A DNA stretch of 64,000 bases. Source: Paenibacillus uliginis N3/975. Its GTDB lineage: Bacteria > Bacillota > Bacilli > Paenibacillales > Paenibacillaceae. Of this stretch, positions 1 to 7,365 are shown piece after piece. Below the pieces are notes generated by a model that was not told the origin of the DNA, did not search any database, and saw only the letters and a list, made by a program, of their open reading frames with translations. Each line of letters starts with the position of its first letter. The stretch's first letter is position 1. The position numbers and the translations under genes are program-made. The stretch spans positions 895,487 through 959,486 of the forward strand of contig NZ_LT840184.1 of the NCBI RefSeq assembly GCF_900177425.1. The letters are read 5' to 3'.

Positions 1-180
1 GAGAAAGCCAGACGTGAATTCCACGTCGGGAATTTATACTTCAACCGCAAGTGCACAGGCGCTTTGGTTGGAACTCACCCGTTCGGCGGATTCAATATGT
101 CGGGTACGGACTCCAAGGCAGGGGGCCGGGATTATCTGCTACTGTTTACTCAAGGCAAGCTGGTTTGCGACCGGTTTTAA
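1..180 (+). CDS. rocA: Delta-1-pyrroline-5-carboxylate dehydrogenase, C-terminal end (partial at window edge)
   Basis: Reading frame 1 is open from the first base to TAA at 178-180 and gives the last 59 residues of an aldehyde dehydrogenase. The stretch NLYFNRKCTGALVG followed by PFGGFNMSGTDSKAGG is the typical C-terminal signature of the RocA/PruA type, which oxidises pyrroline-5-carboxylate to glutamate in proline and arginine breakdown. The start lies outside the window. In Bacillus, roc genes are sigma-54 dependent, and rpoN begins 100 bases downstream, so the neighbourhood fits. The family is clear; choice among RocA, PruA and paralogues is inference. Confidence 0.85.
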   Translation, partial: EKARREFHVGNLYFNRKCTGALVGTHPFGGFNMSGTDSKAGGRDYLLLFTQGKLVCDRF

Positions 181-280
181 TGGAACTGTTTATAACATTC
201 GATGTTCGTTGCAGGTCATATTAAGTATAGTAGAAGAAAAAGATCGTAGGATGTAGTTAAAGCCGACCCGGGAGGAAGGG

Positions 281-1606
281 GTGAATCTGTTGTTAAGCTA
301 TCATTTGGTGCAGGATCAACGTCCGACTTTGACCATAACACCTGAATTGAAGCAATCTATTCATATTTTATCATTGTCAGGATATGAGCTTATGCAATAT
401 TTGCAAGAGCAGGCTATGGAGAACCCGGTCCTTGAGATTGAAGCTGGATATGATGGCTACCGATATGGCAAGAAACGCGGAACAAGCACCAGCAGCATTA
501 AGTATGCACAAGATCCGCTGTGGAATGTGAAGCCAGCGCAAGATTCAATGGAGATAAGGTTGCAGAATCAGCTCCGTCTCCTCTCCCTTCCAGCCGATGT
601 GTATCGGGCCGCCGCATTTCTGGCGGGAAATCTTAACGATGACGGGTATTTGGAGGCGGAGTTGTCGGACCTCAGAGGAGTGTTAAAGTTTTCTGAAGAT
701 CTTCTGGGTACAGCACTACACCAACTGCAATCTTTAGAGCCGGCAGGAATAGCTTGCAGGGATTTGCGAGAATGTCTGCTGCTGCAAATCGTGCGGGACC
801 CGGAACCTGTTCCGTATGCGGAAGAAATCGTGGATGGGTATTTACCGCTACTGGCCAATGGAAGCTTCGATCAGATCGCTCTTGCTTTACGAATTAACAA
901 GGAACAAGTGAGGAGTGCTTCACTGTATATCCGCAGCTTGAATCCGCGTCCGGGGCTATCGATGAACATTCCAGAACCACATTATATCGTTCCTGATGCT
1001 GTTGTCCGGTGTATAGGGGATGATTTTACGGTTGCGCTGCACCCTTCTGCCCACCCCAGACTATCCGTGAACAAGGAATACCGAGAGTGGATAAAAATTA
1101 GGCAAACGGCCGAGGCGTCCTCATTTTTAAGCAGTTGTTTTAAGTCGGCGCATTGGATTGAACGCTGTATCGAGATGCGGAAGCTGACCTTGGTGAGGGT
1201 AATAACGGCTATGATGGAGGAACAACGAGAATTTCTGGCGAGAGGCGTAAAAGGTCTTCGTCCGATGAATTTATTTAACATCTCCAGCATGTTGGGGATG
1301 CATGAATCCACAGTCAGCCGGGCAATTCACGACAAGTTCGTGCTTACCCCGCATGGTGTGTTTCCTTTAAAGTTTTTTTTCGCGGCAAGTTTATCCACAG
1401 CGGACGGAAGCGGGGCATCCTCGCGTAGCGTAAAGCTGAGAATCAAGGAACTCGTCGACGCCGAGAACAAGAGCAAGCCATATTCCGATCAGAAAATCGT
1501 TGAGCTACTGTTTGCAGAAGGGATACAGCTGTCGCGCAGAACGGTAACCAAATATCGTGAAGAATTGAAAATCTTATCCTCAACATACCGGAGGCGGAGA
1601 TTATGA
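281..1606 (+). CDS. rpoN: RNA polymerase sigma-54 factor
   Basis: Encodes the alternative sigma factor that recognises -24/-12 promoters and needs an enhancer-binding activator. The 441-residue protein has the three expected parts: an N-terminal activator-interaction region (TLTITPELKQSIHIL near residue 20), a core-binding region, and a C-terminal DNA-binding domain with the helix-turn-helix HESTVSRAIHDKFV near residue 350 and the RpoN box SRRTVTKYREELKI near 418. Region I is short and not glutamine-rich, as usual in Bacillota. GTG at 281 follows GGGAGGAAGG with good spacing. It lies directly after the rocA end in the same direction. No strong promoter is obvious in the 100-base gap. Confidence 0.95.
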   Translation: MNLLLSYHLVQDQRPTLTITPELKQSIHILSLSGYELMQYLQEQAMENPVLEIEAGYDGYRYGKKRGTSTSSIKYAQDPLWNVKPAQDSMEIRLQNQLRLLSLPADVYRAAAFLAGNLNDDGYLEAELSDLRGVLKFSEDLLGTALHQLQSLEPAGIACRDLRECLLLQIVRDPEPVPYAEEIVDGYLPLLANGSFDQIALALRINKEQVRSASLYIRSLNPRPGLSMNIPEPHYIVPDAVVRCIGDDFTVALHPSAHPRLSVNKEYREWIKIRQTAEASSFLSSCFKSAHWIERCIEMRKLTLVRVITAMMEEQREFLARGVKGLRPMNLFNISSMLGMHESTVSRAIHDKFVLTPHGVFPLKFFFAASLSTADGSGASSRSVKLRIKELVDAENKSKPYSDQKIVELLFAEGIQLSRRTVTKYREELKILSSTYRRRRL

Positions 1607-1695
1607 AGAGTGCTGTCCCTAACCATTTTGAATGGAACTGAAAGGGTTTCCAAAAGGGGGACGCTCGTTTGAGGAACAGTTCGCTATGAACCACG

Positions 1696-1738
1696 AATAA
1701 AAAAGAAGTGGCGACGTAGGGAATACTCCTGCGCCGCT
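1696..1738 (-). terminator. Rho-independent terminator of the aspartase-like gene
   Basis: AGTGGCG at 1707-1713 pairs with CGCCGCT at 1732-1738 (one G-T wobble). On the reverse strand the stem is followed by TTCTTTTTTATT, so it should stop transcripts coming from the reverse-strand gene just upstream. It may also work weakly for rpoN. Confidence 0.55.
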
Positions 1739-1784
1739 ATTTCAGGTTTAATTAACCTTATGGTTCACCCTTATCAGGAGATTT

Positions 1785-2930
1785 TCAGCGGAAGACCGTG
1801 CTGGAAGGATTTGGGCTTCCGCTGGTATCAAGCGTAAATAATTCGATTCCGTTGATGAGCAGGCTCAAGGACTCCATTACATTGTAGGTGATAATGGGCG
1901 GGACGGCGTTTCGATCCAGCATGCCGGCTTCGGCTGCGAGGCTGATGCTGTGGTCCAATCCGATGACCTGAAAGGCGGATTGGCTAAGCGATGCGGCCTT
2001 TTCGTGCATGGTGACGTCTGTCGGATTGATATCGGCCTGCTCCAAGGAAGCACCGAGGCGAATATCACTGCATAACCTGGACAGGTTAACAGCCAAATCT
2101 TTTAGTGCGGAAGAAAGTTCAGCAAAAACATGATAAGATACTTCTTCGCTTTTGGAAGTAAAAAGCTCGATTTGGGTTAGTTTCCGTAAATGGGAGACGG
2201 CTCTTTCGTTAAACCCGCAGTGACTATCAGGTTCACTGCCAATGGCACTTAAGCTCAAGTGTATCGTCTTCATGTGTGAGGCGGCTTTGTCAAGCCGCGT
2301 TACATCGCTTTGAATATGCTGCGCGTAATCACCAAATTGGCGACCGAGCCATATCGGCGCACCAGAATTCTGCGAAGAAATTTTCGGAGTGTGGAGCCGA
2401 TCGATCTGTTCCTTTTTGTACAATAATTCGGTTTTCAAAACATGCAAGGACTTGATTAAGTCCTGCGTGAGCCGATAAGCGGCGATCCGCAGAGTGGCCG
2501 ACATGACCCCATTAGCTGACTGTGATAAATTCGCGTGCAGCTCAGGATTGACGACGCCGTAATTTCCTTTATCTTCAAGCATGAATTCCAGGGCACGGTT
2601 AGCCAGTACTTCATTCATATTGGCATTCAGGATATCCCCGGAAGGGCTTTGTGAATAATTGCTGATGAAGTGCTTCAAATGTTTACCCCTCAATATCTCT
2701 TCCGCTGCCATCACAATGAGGTTGCCGATTCGTTGAGGCAGCGCTCCGATTTCAAGGTTTGCTTTCGCAGCCGCGATTTTAACATAAGCCATAGCTACAA
2801 TAAACGCATGGTGAACGGGGGTTCTGGCATTTGGGTAAATCTGGGCAGCTCGCAGTGTTTGGATCCCATAGTAAGCATAGGCAGGTACCTCTACAGCCCC
2901 TAATTCGTCTCGTTCGATTCTTATCATCAT
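1785..2930 (-). CDS. Aspartase/fumarase-superfamily protein lacking the catalytic motifs
   Basis: About 381 residues, clearly related to aspartate ammonia-lyase: RIERDELGAVEVPAYAYYGI at the N-terminus, then NANMNEVLANRALEFM, ANLSQSANG and SAFQVIGLDHSISLAAEAG. However, the key positions are changed. The signature GSSxMPxKxNP is absent, the loop normally GRTHLQDA reads ISSQNSGAP, SQSTND has become SQSANG, and the threonine of the GTS motif is lost. The protein is also shorter than the usual ~470 residues, with most of the C-terminal domain missing. It is therefore probably not a working lyase, although the frame is intact and the start is well formed. The second ATG of a run (2930) sits 9 nt after GGAGGG; the first (2936) is only 3 nt away. 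Confidence 0.8.
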   Translation of the reverse strand: MMIRIERDELGAVEVPAYAYYGIQTLRAAQIYPNARTPVHHAFIVAMAYVKIAAAKANLEIGALPQRIGNLIVMAAEEILRGKHLKHFISNYSQSPSGDILNANMNEVLANRALEFMLEDKGNYGVVNPELHANLSQSANGVMSATLRIAAYRLTQDLIKSLHVLKTELLYKKEQIDRLHTPKISSQNSGAPIWLGRQFGDYAQHIQSDVTRLDKAASHMKTIHLSLSAIGSEPDSHCGFNERAVSHLRKLTQIELFTSKSEEVSYHVFAELSSALKDLAVNLSRLCSDIRLGASLEQADINPTDVTMHEKAASLSQSAFQVIGLDHSISLAAEAGMLDRNAVPPIITYNVMESLSLLINGIELFTLDTSGSPNPSSTVFR

Positions 2931-3185
2931 GATCATGATCCCTCCGCAAGTTTGGTGATAACCTTTAACTAATGAAGATTAAACAAGCAATTTCTGTACC
3001 AACAAAAGGGTACAAATACAAAAATAACTTGATTTATGGTTGTGTTAACGCTCTTTGGCAACCGAAACAGCTTCAAAAAGACGTACCATAAGGAAAAGAG
3101 CAGAGCCTGGAAGAAGGACGTCAGCAAACTGGACAATTGGGAATACGACGAAAAAGAAGACAACTGGACTTGCGCAGCGGAATAT

Positions 3186-3275
3186 ATGGTGATATCTATC
3201 GTGGTGTACGCAGCACTCGATATCGGAAAGACCATCATGGTTTTTTCTTCGCTATCCTATCTAGGCTTGGGCGAA
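3186..3275 (+). pseudogene. Possible remnant of an OppC/NikC-type ABC permease
   Basis: The forward frame here reads YAALDIGKTIMVFSSLSYLGLGE, which resembles the conserved cytoplasmic loop of dipeptide/nickel permeases (ALDIGxxILxxSxLSFLGLG). Nothing on either side continues the family, there is no ribosome binding site, and the surrounding frame is not permease-like. If real, this is only a scrap of a lost transporter gene. Chance resemblance cannot be excluded. Confidence 0.3.
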
Positions 3276-3286
3276 GTTAAAAAATA

Positions 3287-3300
3287 CGAACATATATTCG
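3287..3300. promoter_or_regulatory. LexA (DinR)-like SOS box upstream of the tail locus
   Basis: CGAACATATATTCG differs from the Gram-positive LexA consensus CGAACRNRYGTTYG at one position (A for G in the right half). It lies about 300 bases before the first tail gene. Promoter elements around it are weak, and a terminator-like hairpin intervenes, so SOS control of the locus is a suggestion only. Confidence 0.4.
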
Positions 3301-3440
3301 TTCTTTTTCCATCCCTCCATCCGCTTAAAGATCCTCTTTATCCGTCCGTTCCACCGTCAGCGTATCCGTTTCAGGGGTGTAAGATTGTATCATCGGGAAT
3401 GAAGCAAAAGGGCATACCGAACACACACAGTGTATTGTGA

Positions 3441-3463
3441 ACCGGCCAGGGAGCCGGTTTTTT
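3441..3463 (+). terminator. Terminator-like hairpin before the tail locus
   Basis: ACCGGC (3441-3446) pairs with GCCGGT (3453-3458) around a 6-nt loop and runs into six T residues. It sits between the LexA-like box and the first tail gene. It may end transcription from the left or act as an attenuator. Confidence 0.6.
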
Positions 3464-3523
3464 GCTGCGGATAAGCTCCCTTGAGCCATTCCCGATCCAT
3501 ATAGAAGACAGAAAGGAGGAGCC

Positions 3524-3604
3524 GTGTTGCGCAAGCAAACAAACTTTGTTAGATGCAGCGCATCGGATGACAGGAAGGAAGCTGTCCGGCAATCCGAGGA
3601 ATGA
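3524..3604 (+). CDS. 26-residue leader peptide coupled to the first tail gene
   Basis: GTG at 3524 follows a strong AAAGGAGGA with good spacing and opens a 26-codon frame (N-terminus MLRKQTNFVRC). It ends in TGA that overlaps the ATG of the next gene (ATGA at 3601-3604). The next gene has a poorly spaced Shine-Dalgarno of its own, so this small frame probably feeds ribosomes to it by translational coupling. It may be the relic of a longer upstream gene. No function is known to me for the peptide itself. Confidence 0.4.
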   Translation: MLRKQTNFVRCSASDDRKEAVRQSEE

Positions 3605-4440
3605 GAGGGGCGGTCCGGCAGGCCGTCAGCGGCATCATCCCGGAACTCGAAGGCCGGGTGTATGATGTACACCCACCGGATGGGGCGAACGATGATCTCT
3701 ACGCCGTCATCGCTTTGGGTGAAGACGTATGGAAATCTTCATGGGCGGGGTACCGGCAAGTGGTGCGGTTGAAGCTGTATGCAGGGAGTTCCGGCTTGTC
3801 GCAGATGGATGCGTGGGCTGAACATTTAATCAAGGGGCTGCACCGCAAGCGGGTAACAGGTACAGAGGATGGAGCGTTTATCCTTCATTATTTGGGTGTC
3901 CCGGAGGCGGACAAGCTCGATCCTGTATCAGGCAAAACCTTCAGGATGCTGCGTTTTGGCATCTATATGCCGGAAGCTTCAGGAGCTGGTTCGACTTCAC
4001 AACCCGACGAATGGCTTAGCGCTCTGGCTGCCTGGACAGGTGACCTTCTGGGAAATCCATGGAGGATCTATCATACGTCATGGCCAGCGGGCCGGGACGA
4101 TAACGCTATTTTATGGCGGATGACAGGCTGCGAGACGAAGACGGCGGGAGCCTCCAAGATTGAGGTTCGAAAAAGCTTCATCGGGCATGTTGCCTCCCCG
4201 GTCTTGGGAAGCGATCAGCTCGCAATTGTGAAACTCGTCGAGGCGCTTGGATCCAAAGTTCAGCTGCTGCTGGATTCTGAGGATCGCCGGTATATGTCGG
4301 TGGTGGAAGTATCTAGCGATTTACAGGCCGATCCCATTCTTGACGGTCAGCTTAAGCTGACCCTGATGCAGCGGAAGATGCGACCAGCAGAAGAAGCAGC
4401 ATTGATCCGCCATGTTAACATTCATCCAATTTTAAAGTGA
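3601..4440 (+). CDS. Tail terminator/completion-like protein with two tandem domains (tail set 1)
   Basis: A 279-residue protein at the position held by XkdI-type genes in PBSX-like loci. Residues 1-125 (VRQAVSGIIPELEGRVYDVHP onward) resemble DUF3168-type tail terminator proteins, which cap the tail tube end. Residues 137-270 look like a second domain with a similar layout (WLSALAAWTGDLLG..., then SVVEVSSDLQADPILDGQLK). The counterpart in tail set 2 has only one such domain (144 residues). Translation probably starts by coupling with the upstream leader frame. The function is inferred from position and fold-like features, not from a strong motif. Confidence 0.55.
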   Translation: MRGAVRQAVSGIIPELEGRVYDVHPPDGANDDLYAVIALGEDVWKSSWAGYRQVVRLKLYAGSSGLSQMDAWAEHLIKGLHRKRVTGTEDGAFILHYLGVPEADKLDPVSGKTFRMLRFGIYMPEASGAGSTSQPDEWLSALAAWTGDLLGNPWRIYHTSWPAGRDDNAILWRMTGCETKTAGASKIEVRKSFIGHVASPVLGSDQLAIVKLVEALGSKVQLLLDSEDRRYMSVVEVSSDLQADPILDGQLKLTLMQRKMRPAEEAALIRHVNIHPILK

Positions 4441-4450
4441 GGTGGTCCTG

Positions 4451-4660
4451 ATGGCTGTGAAAAAAACACTCAACACGAAAGCCCGCGTCAGCAATGCTCC
4501 ACGTTATGAGTTGGCAGAGCTTGCGGCACATGCCAAGGAACTGTTTGAAGTCCGAGCAGAAGTGCTTGCGGGAGCCATGTATGGAGCAGCTGGAGAGCTG
4601 TTCACGGTAACCGAGGTTAAACAAAAAATCGAACAATTTATGAAAGCGAAGGTGGTCTAA
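4451..4660 (+). CDS. Small tail-locus protein preceding the sheath gene (set 1)
   Basis: A 69-residue, alanine- and glutamate-rich, probably helical protein. ATG at 4451 follows GAGGTGG. Its C-terminal half (FTVTEVKQKIEQFMKAKVV) matches the end of the small protein in tail set 2 (YTVLQAKEQLKTYLKKEVI at 15623-15796), so the two are counterparts, each directly before a sheath gene. This is the place of XkdJ in PBSX. Its role is unknown. Confidence 0.6.
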   Translation: MAVKKTLNTKARVSNAPRYELAELAAHAKELFEVRAEVLAGAMYGAAGELFTVTEVKQKIEQFMKAKVV

Positions 4661-4662
4661 TC

Positions 4663-6129
4663 ATGGCAGGTGGAACATGGGAAAGTACGAATAAACCGGT
4701 GCTGCCGGGGTTGTATATGAATTTTAAGGCGGCGGCCGCATCAGCGATTCAGGGTGGAGTCCGCGGCACAGTCGTTGTACCGGTTAAAGCCAATTGGGGT
4801 CCGGTACGTGAGTTTGTGGAAATCGGAAGCGAGCATGCGATTGCAGAGCTGTTTTCCACGGACAGCCTGGACGGAGCAACAGCCTATCAGTCACTGTATT
4901 TAGCCTTGCTCGGCGGTCCGAAGAAGCTGCTTGCTTACCGTTTGGCAGATAACACGGCGGCTGCAGCATCCGTTACACTTCAGAACGCGGAAGCTACGCC
5001 GTCCGATGTGCTGCAGCTGCAGGCCAAATATCCGGGTAGCCGGGGTAATGGCTTCTCTGTCACCATCCAGCCGTCGCTTGGTGATCCGGCTGCTCGTGAG
5101 CTTCGCCTCTACGAGGGAGCCAAGCTGCTGAGCACCTACACAGGAGCTGACGGTTCCGCAGCGTCGATTGCTGCTCAGATTAATGAAGACAGTGTGAATG
5201 GTTGGGTAACGGCCAAGGTACTGGGTGATGGCGGCGTTCCCGCTGATGTCAGTGGTGCGGCGCTGTCGGGAGGACAGAGCGGTAACAGCGGTCTTACCAA
5301 TGCTGATTACATCGCGATGCAGGATGCAGTTGAAGGTCAGGAGTTTGATGTCTTGGCTCTGGATTATGCTGCTGATATGGCTTTGCTGCAAAGTTTTGCT
5401 GCTTGGGTGAAGCGTATTCGGAATGAAGGCCGCGGGGTCATGGCTGTCTTCGGAGGAAACGCAGCTGATGATGTGTCCAAGGAAGCGGCCAATTTGGCGG
5501 CAGCCCGCTCAATGGCGCTAAACCATGAAGGGATCGTTAACGTTGGTACAGGCGTGCGTCTGTCCGGTGTGGATTATAGTTCCGCGCAGACGGCTGCTTA
5601 TGTGGCTGGCCTAATCGCGGGACAGCGGCTGAATCAATCCGCAACGTACGCGGTAACTCCTTTTGAAGATGTAACCCATCGCTGGACGCGCTCCGAGCAG
5701 GAGCAGGCTGTGCGCAGCGGTGTTTTCTTGCTCTTTTTCGACGGACGCCAGGTTAAGACATTGCGTGGGATCAATACGCTCGTCAATCCGGCAGAGGGCC
5801 AAAACAATGCATGGAAAAAGATTCGCTCCATCCGTGTCATGGATGCGATTAATGAGGATCTTCAGAATGCGGCGGAACAGACGTACATCGGCAAGGTGAA
5901 CAATACGGAGGAAGGCCGACTTGCTCTGATCGGGGCCGTCAAGGAATATCTCGCCCAGCTGTCGCTGAGCAATGTTATTGAGCCTGATGGTTATGATGTC
6001 ATTCTCGATCCTGCCTATTACGGTAATTCCGCCGTCAATAAGCCGGAGCCGGATCAGGTCTTCCTGCAGTGGAACGTGAAGCTGACCGATGTGATGGAGC
6101 AGCTGTTTGGTACTTTTTACGTGCAATAA
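4663..6129 (+). CDS. xkdK: Contractile tail sheath protein (set 1)
   Basis: A 488-residue sheath subunit of the XkdK family. It begins MAGGTWESTNKPVLPGLYMN, and the C-terminal part carries the sheath core with the motifs TRSEQEQAVRSGVFLLFFDG, INTLVN, KIRSIRVMDAINEDL and TYIGKVNN. The subunits form the contractile outer cylinder whose shortening drives the tube through a target envelope. An inserted region (about residues 100-200) makes it longer than the 439-residue sheath of set 2. The two share the N-terminal MAGGTW and the C-terminal core but are otherwise divergent. ATG at 4663 is 2 bases after the preceding stop. Confidence 0.92.
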   Translation: MAGGTWESTNKPVLPGLYMNFKAAAASAIQGGVRGTVVVPVKANWGPVREFVEIGSEHAIAELFSTDSLDGATAYQSLYLALLGGPKKLLAYRLADNTAAAASVTLQNAEATPSDVLQLQAKYPGSRGNGFSVTIQPSLGDPAARELRLYEGAKLLSTYTGADGSAASIAAQINEDSVNGWVTAKVLGDGGVPADVSGAALSGGQSGNSGLTNADYIAMQDAVEGQEFDVLALDYAADMALLQSFAAWVKRIRNEGRGVMAVFGGNAADDVSKEAANLAAARSMALNHEGIVNVGTGVRLSGVDYSSAQTAAYVAGLIAGQRLNQSATYAVTPFEDVTHRWTRSEQEQAVRSGVFLLFFDGRQVKTLRGINTLVNPAEGQNNAWKKIRSIRVMDAINEDLQNAAEQTYIGKVNNTEEGRLALIGAVKEYLAQLSLSNVIEPDGYDVILDPAYYGNSAVNKPEPDQVFLQWNVKLTDVMEQLFGTFYVQ

Positions 6130-6160
6130 AAATAATTAAAACTTTGAGGAGGAACAAAAC

Positions 6161-6568
6161 ATGTTGGATGCTTCAAGAGTCATTCTAGGAACGTATGGTC
6201 AAGCGTATATCGACGGGGTATGGCAGACGCATATTAACAAGCTGGAGGCCAGCGTAGAGTTGGAGAAACGGGAATTGAAGCTGGTCGGAAACGACTGGAC
6301 GGTGCACAAAAACGGGAGTAAAAAAGGGACCGGCACAATAAGCGGTTATAAGGTCACTTCAGATATGATCTCACGCGGCTTTACGAAATTCGATATTATC
6401 TCCAAGCTGGATGATCCCGAATCTTACGGTCATGAGCGCGTTCGCCTGATCCGTTGCATGCCGGACAAAATCCAGCTGGCCAACTGGACAGCCGGAGAGG
6501 AAGTGCAGGAGGAAACTGCATTTACTTTTGAAGGTTATGAGCTGCTAGATCCAATTACAGCGGATTAA
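6161..6568 (+). CDS. xkdM: Phage tail tube protein (set 1)
   Basis: A 135-residue tail tube subunit of the XkdM/DUF2001 family, the inner rigid tube that the sheath drives forward. Typical features are an early SRVILGTYGQAYIDG, a central GTGTISGYKVTSDM, and the C-terminal EETAFTFEGYELLDP. Set 2 has a 152-residue counterpart with the same pattern (EEVAFTFENVRIETP). The start follows GAGGAGGAAC. After the gene comes a 188-base gap with a strong hairpin. Confidence 0.88.
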   Translation: MLDASRVILGTYGQAYIDGVWQTHINKLEASVELEKRELKLVGNDWTVHKNGSKKGTGTISGYKVTSDMISRGFTKFDIISKLDDPESYGHERVRLIRCMPDKIQLANWTAGEEVQEETAFTFEGYELLDPITAD

Positions 6569-6669
6569 ATAATATGGCGGTCATACAGACGCTGGTGATG
6601 ATCTTTTGTAAAGGTCAGCCATCTGCTGCATGGTTCGTTCTAGCGAAATTGCCATAAGGAGCTGCTATG

Positions 6670-6696
6670 CAAAATCCCCACGATGTGGGGATTTTG
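6670..6696. terminator. Perfect hairpin between the tube and chaperone genes
   Basis: An 11-bp perfect inverted repeat: CAAAATCCCCA (6670-6680) and TGGGGATTTTG (6686-6696), with a 5-nt loop. No T run follows, only TTTTG inside the stem. It may protect the abundant sheath/tube message or reduce read-through into the low-abundance chaperone and tape measure genes. Confidence 0.5.
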
Positions 6697-6756
6697 CGGC
6701 TGCTGATTTGGTTCACAAACTCTCAATTCATTTTATAAACAAAGGAGATTAAACAC

Positions 6757-7343
6757 ATGAGCTTACACGAAAATATGAACGAAGAGCAAATTTTGGACAG
6801 TCTGTTTGAGGCAGCTGAGAAGCTGCCAGAGGAAACTGTACGCATCAAGCGTCTGGACATGCAGATCGTTCTGCACGGACTGACTTCAAGCAGAGTGGAT
6901 AGCATCCGCGAGCGCTGCACGGTCCGCCGGACGGTGAAGGGCGCAGTGGATGAGAAGGTGGATACCGAGACGTTTAACGCACTCCTCATTTCGGAAGCGA
7001 CAGGCAACCTTTCTGTGAAGGGTCTGACGCTGAACGGCTGGGGTGATCCGCGGATTACGAGCCGCTTGAAGCTGTCGGGTGGGGAGCAAGCCGTTCGCCG
7101 TATGCTTCTAGCCGGAGAATTGGATGCTGTTGGTGATAAAGTGCTGGAACTGTCCGGCTTTGGGGTTGAAATTTCTGACCTAAAAAACTGATCAGCTCCG
7201 GGGGAATGACGACGATGCTATATCATCTGTGGGTACGGCATCACCTTCGTCCCGGAGATTTTTGGTGTCTTCCGCGAGGTGAACGCCTGCTGTTGCTTGC
7301 TTTTTCCGAAATGGAAATGGACAGCATAGCAGGCCAGAATTAG
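6757..7343 (+). CDS. xkdN: Tail assembly chaperone with programmed -1 frameshift extension (set 1)
   Basis: The zero-frame product is 144 residues, ends at TGA 7189-7191 and belongs to the XkdN tail assembly chaperone family (SLHENMNEEQILDSLFEAAE at the start). The last codons before the stop contain the slippery heptamer A_AAA_AAC (7182-7188) in the right phase. After a -1 shift the frame stays open for 51 more codons to TAG at 7341-7343, giving a C-terminal extension that begins LISSGGMTTMLYHLW. Seven nt downstream lies CTCCGGG (7196-7202), which can pair with CCCGGAG (7251-7257), a likely stimulatory structure. This mirrors lambda G/GT: both products chaperone the tape measure, whose gene follows. 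Confidence 0.85.
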
Positions 7344-7365
7344 ATAACAAAGGAGGTGAATACAT

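Larger units (their letters stand above)
2937..3523. other. Gene-poor stretch between the aspartase-like gene and the tail locus
   Basis: I see no convincing complete gene here. Short open frames on both strands lack ribosome binding sites. The stretch holds a possible remnant of an ABC permease (3186-3275), a LexA-like palindrome (3287-3300) and a terminator-like hairpin (3441-3463). It marks the left boundary of the tail locus. No tRNA or obvious attachment-site repeat is visible. Confidence 0.5.

Noticed and set aside
14..256. 80-codon open frame at the left edge
   Set aside because: It overlaps the convincing end of a dehydrogenase in another frame and has no family resemblance.
3385..3391. 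TTGTATC half-site before the tail locus, tested as a link to the XRE regulators
   Set aside because: The other half of the palindrome is absent, so there is no basis to connect these regulators with the tail genes.
3036..3440. 134-codon forward open frame left of the tail locus
   Set aside because: No ribosome binding site, changing composition along its length, and only a short permease-like scrap inside; kept only as a possible remnant.
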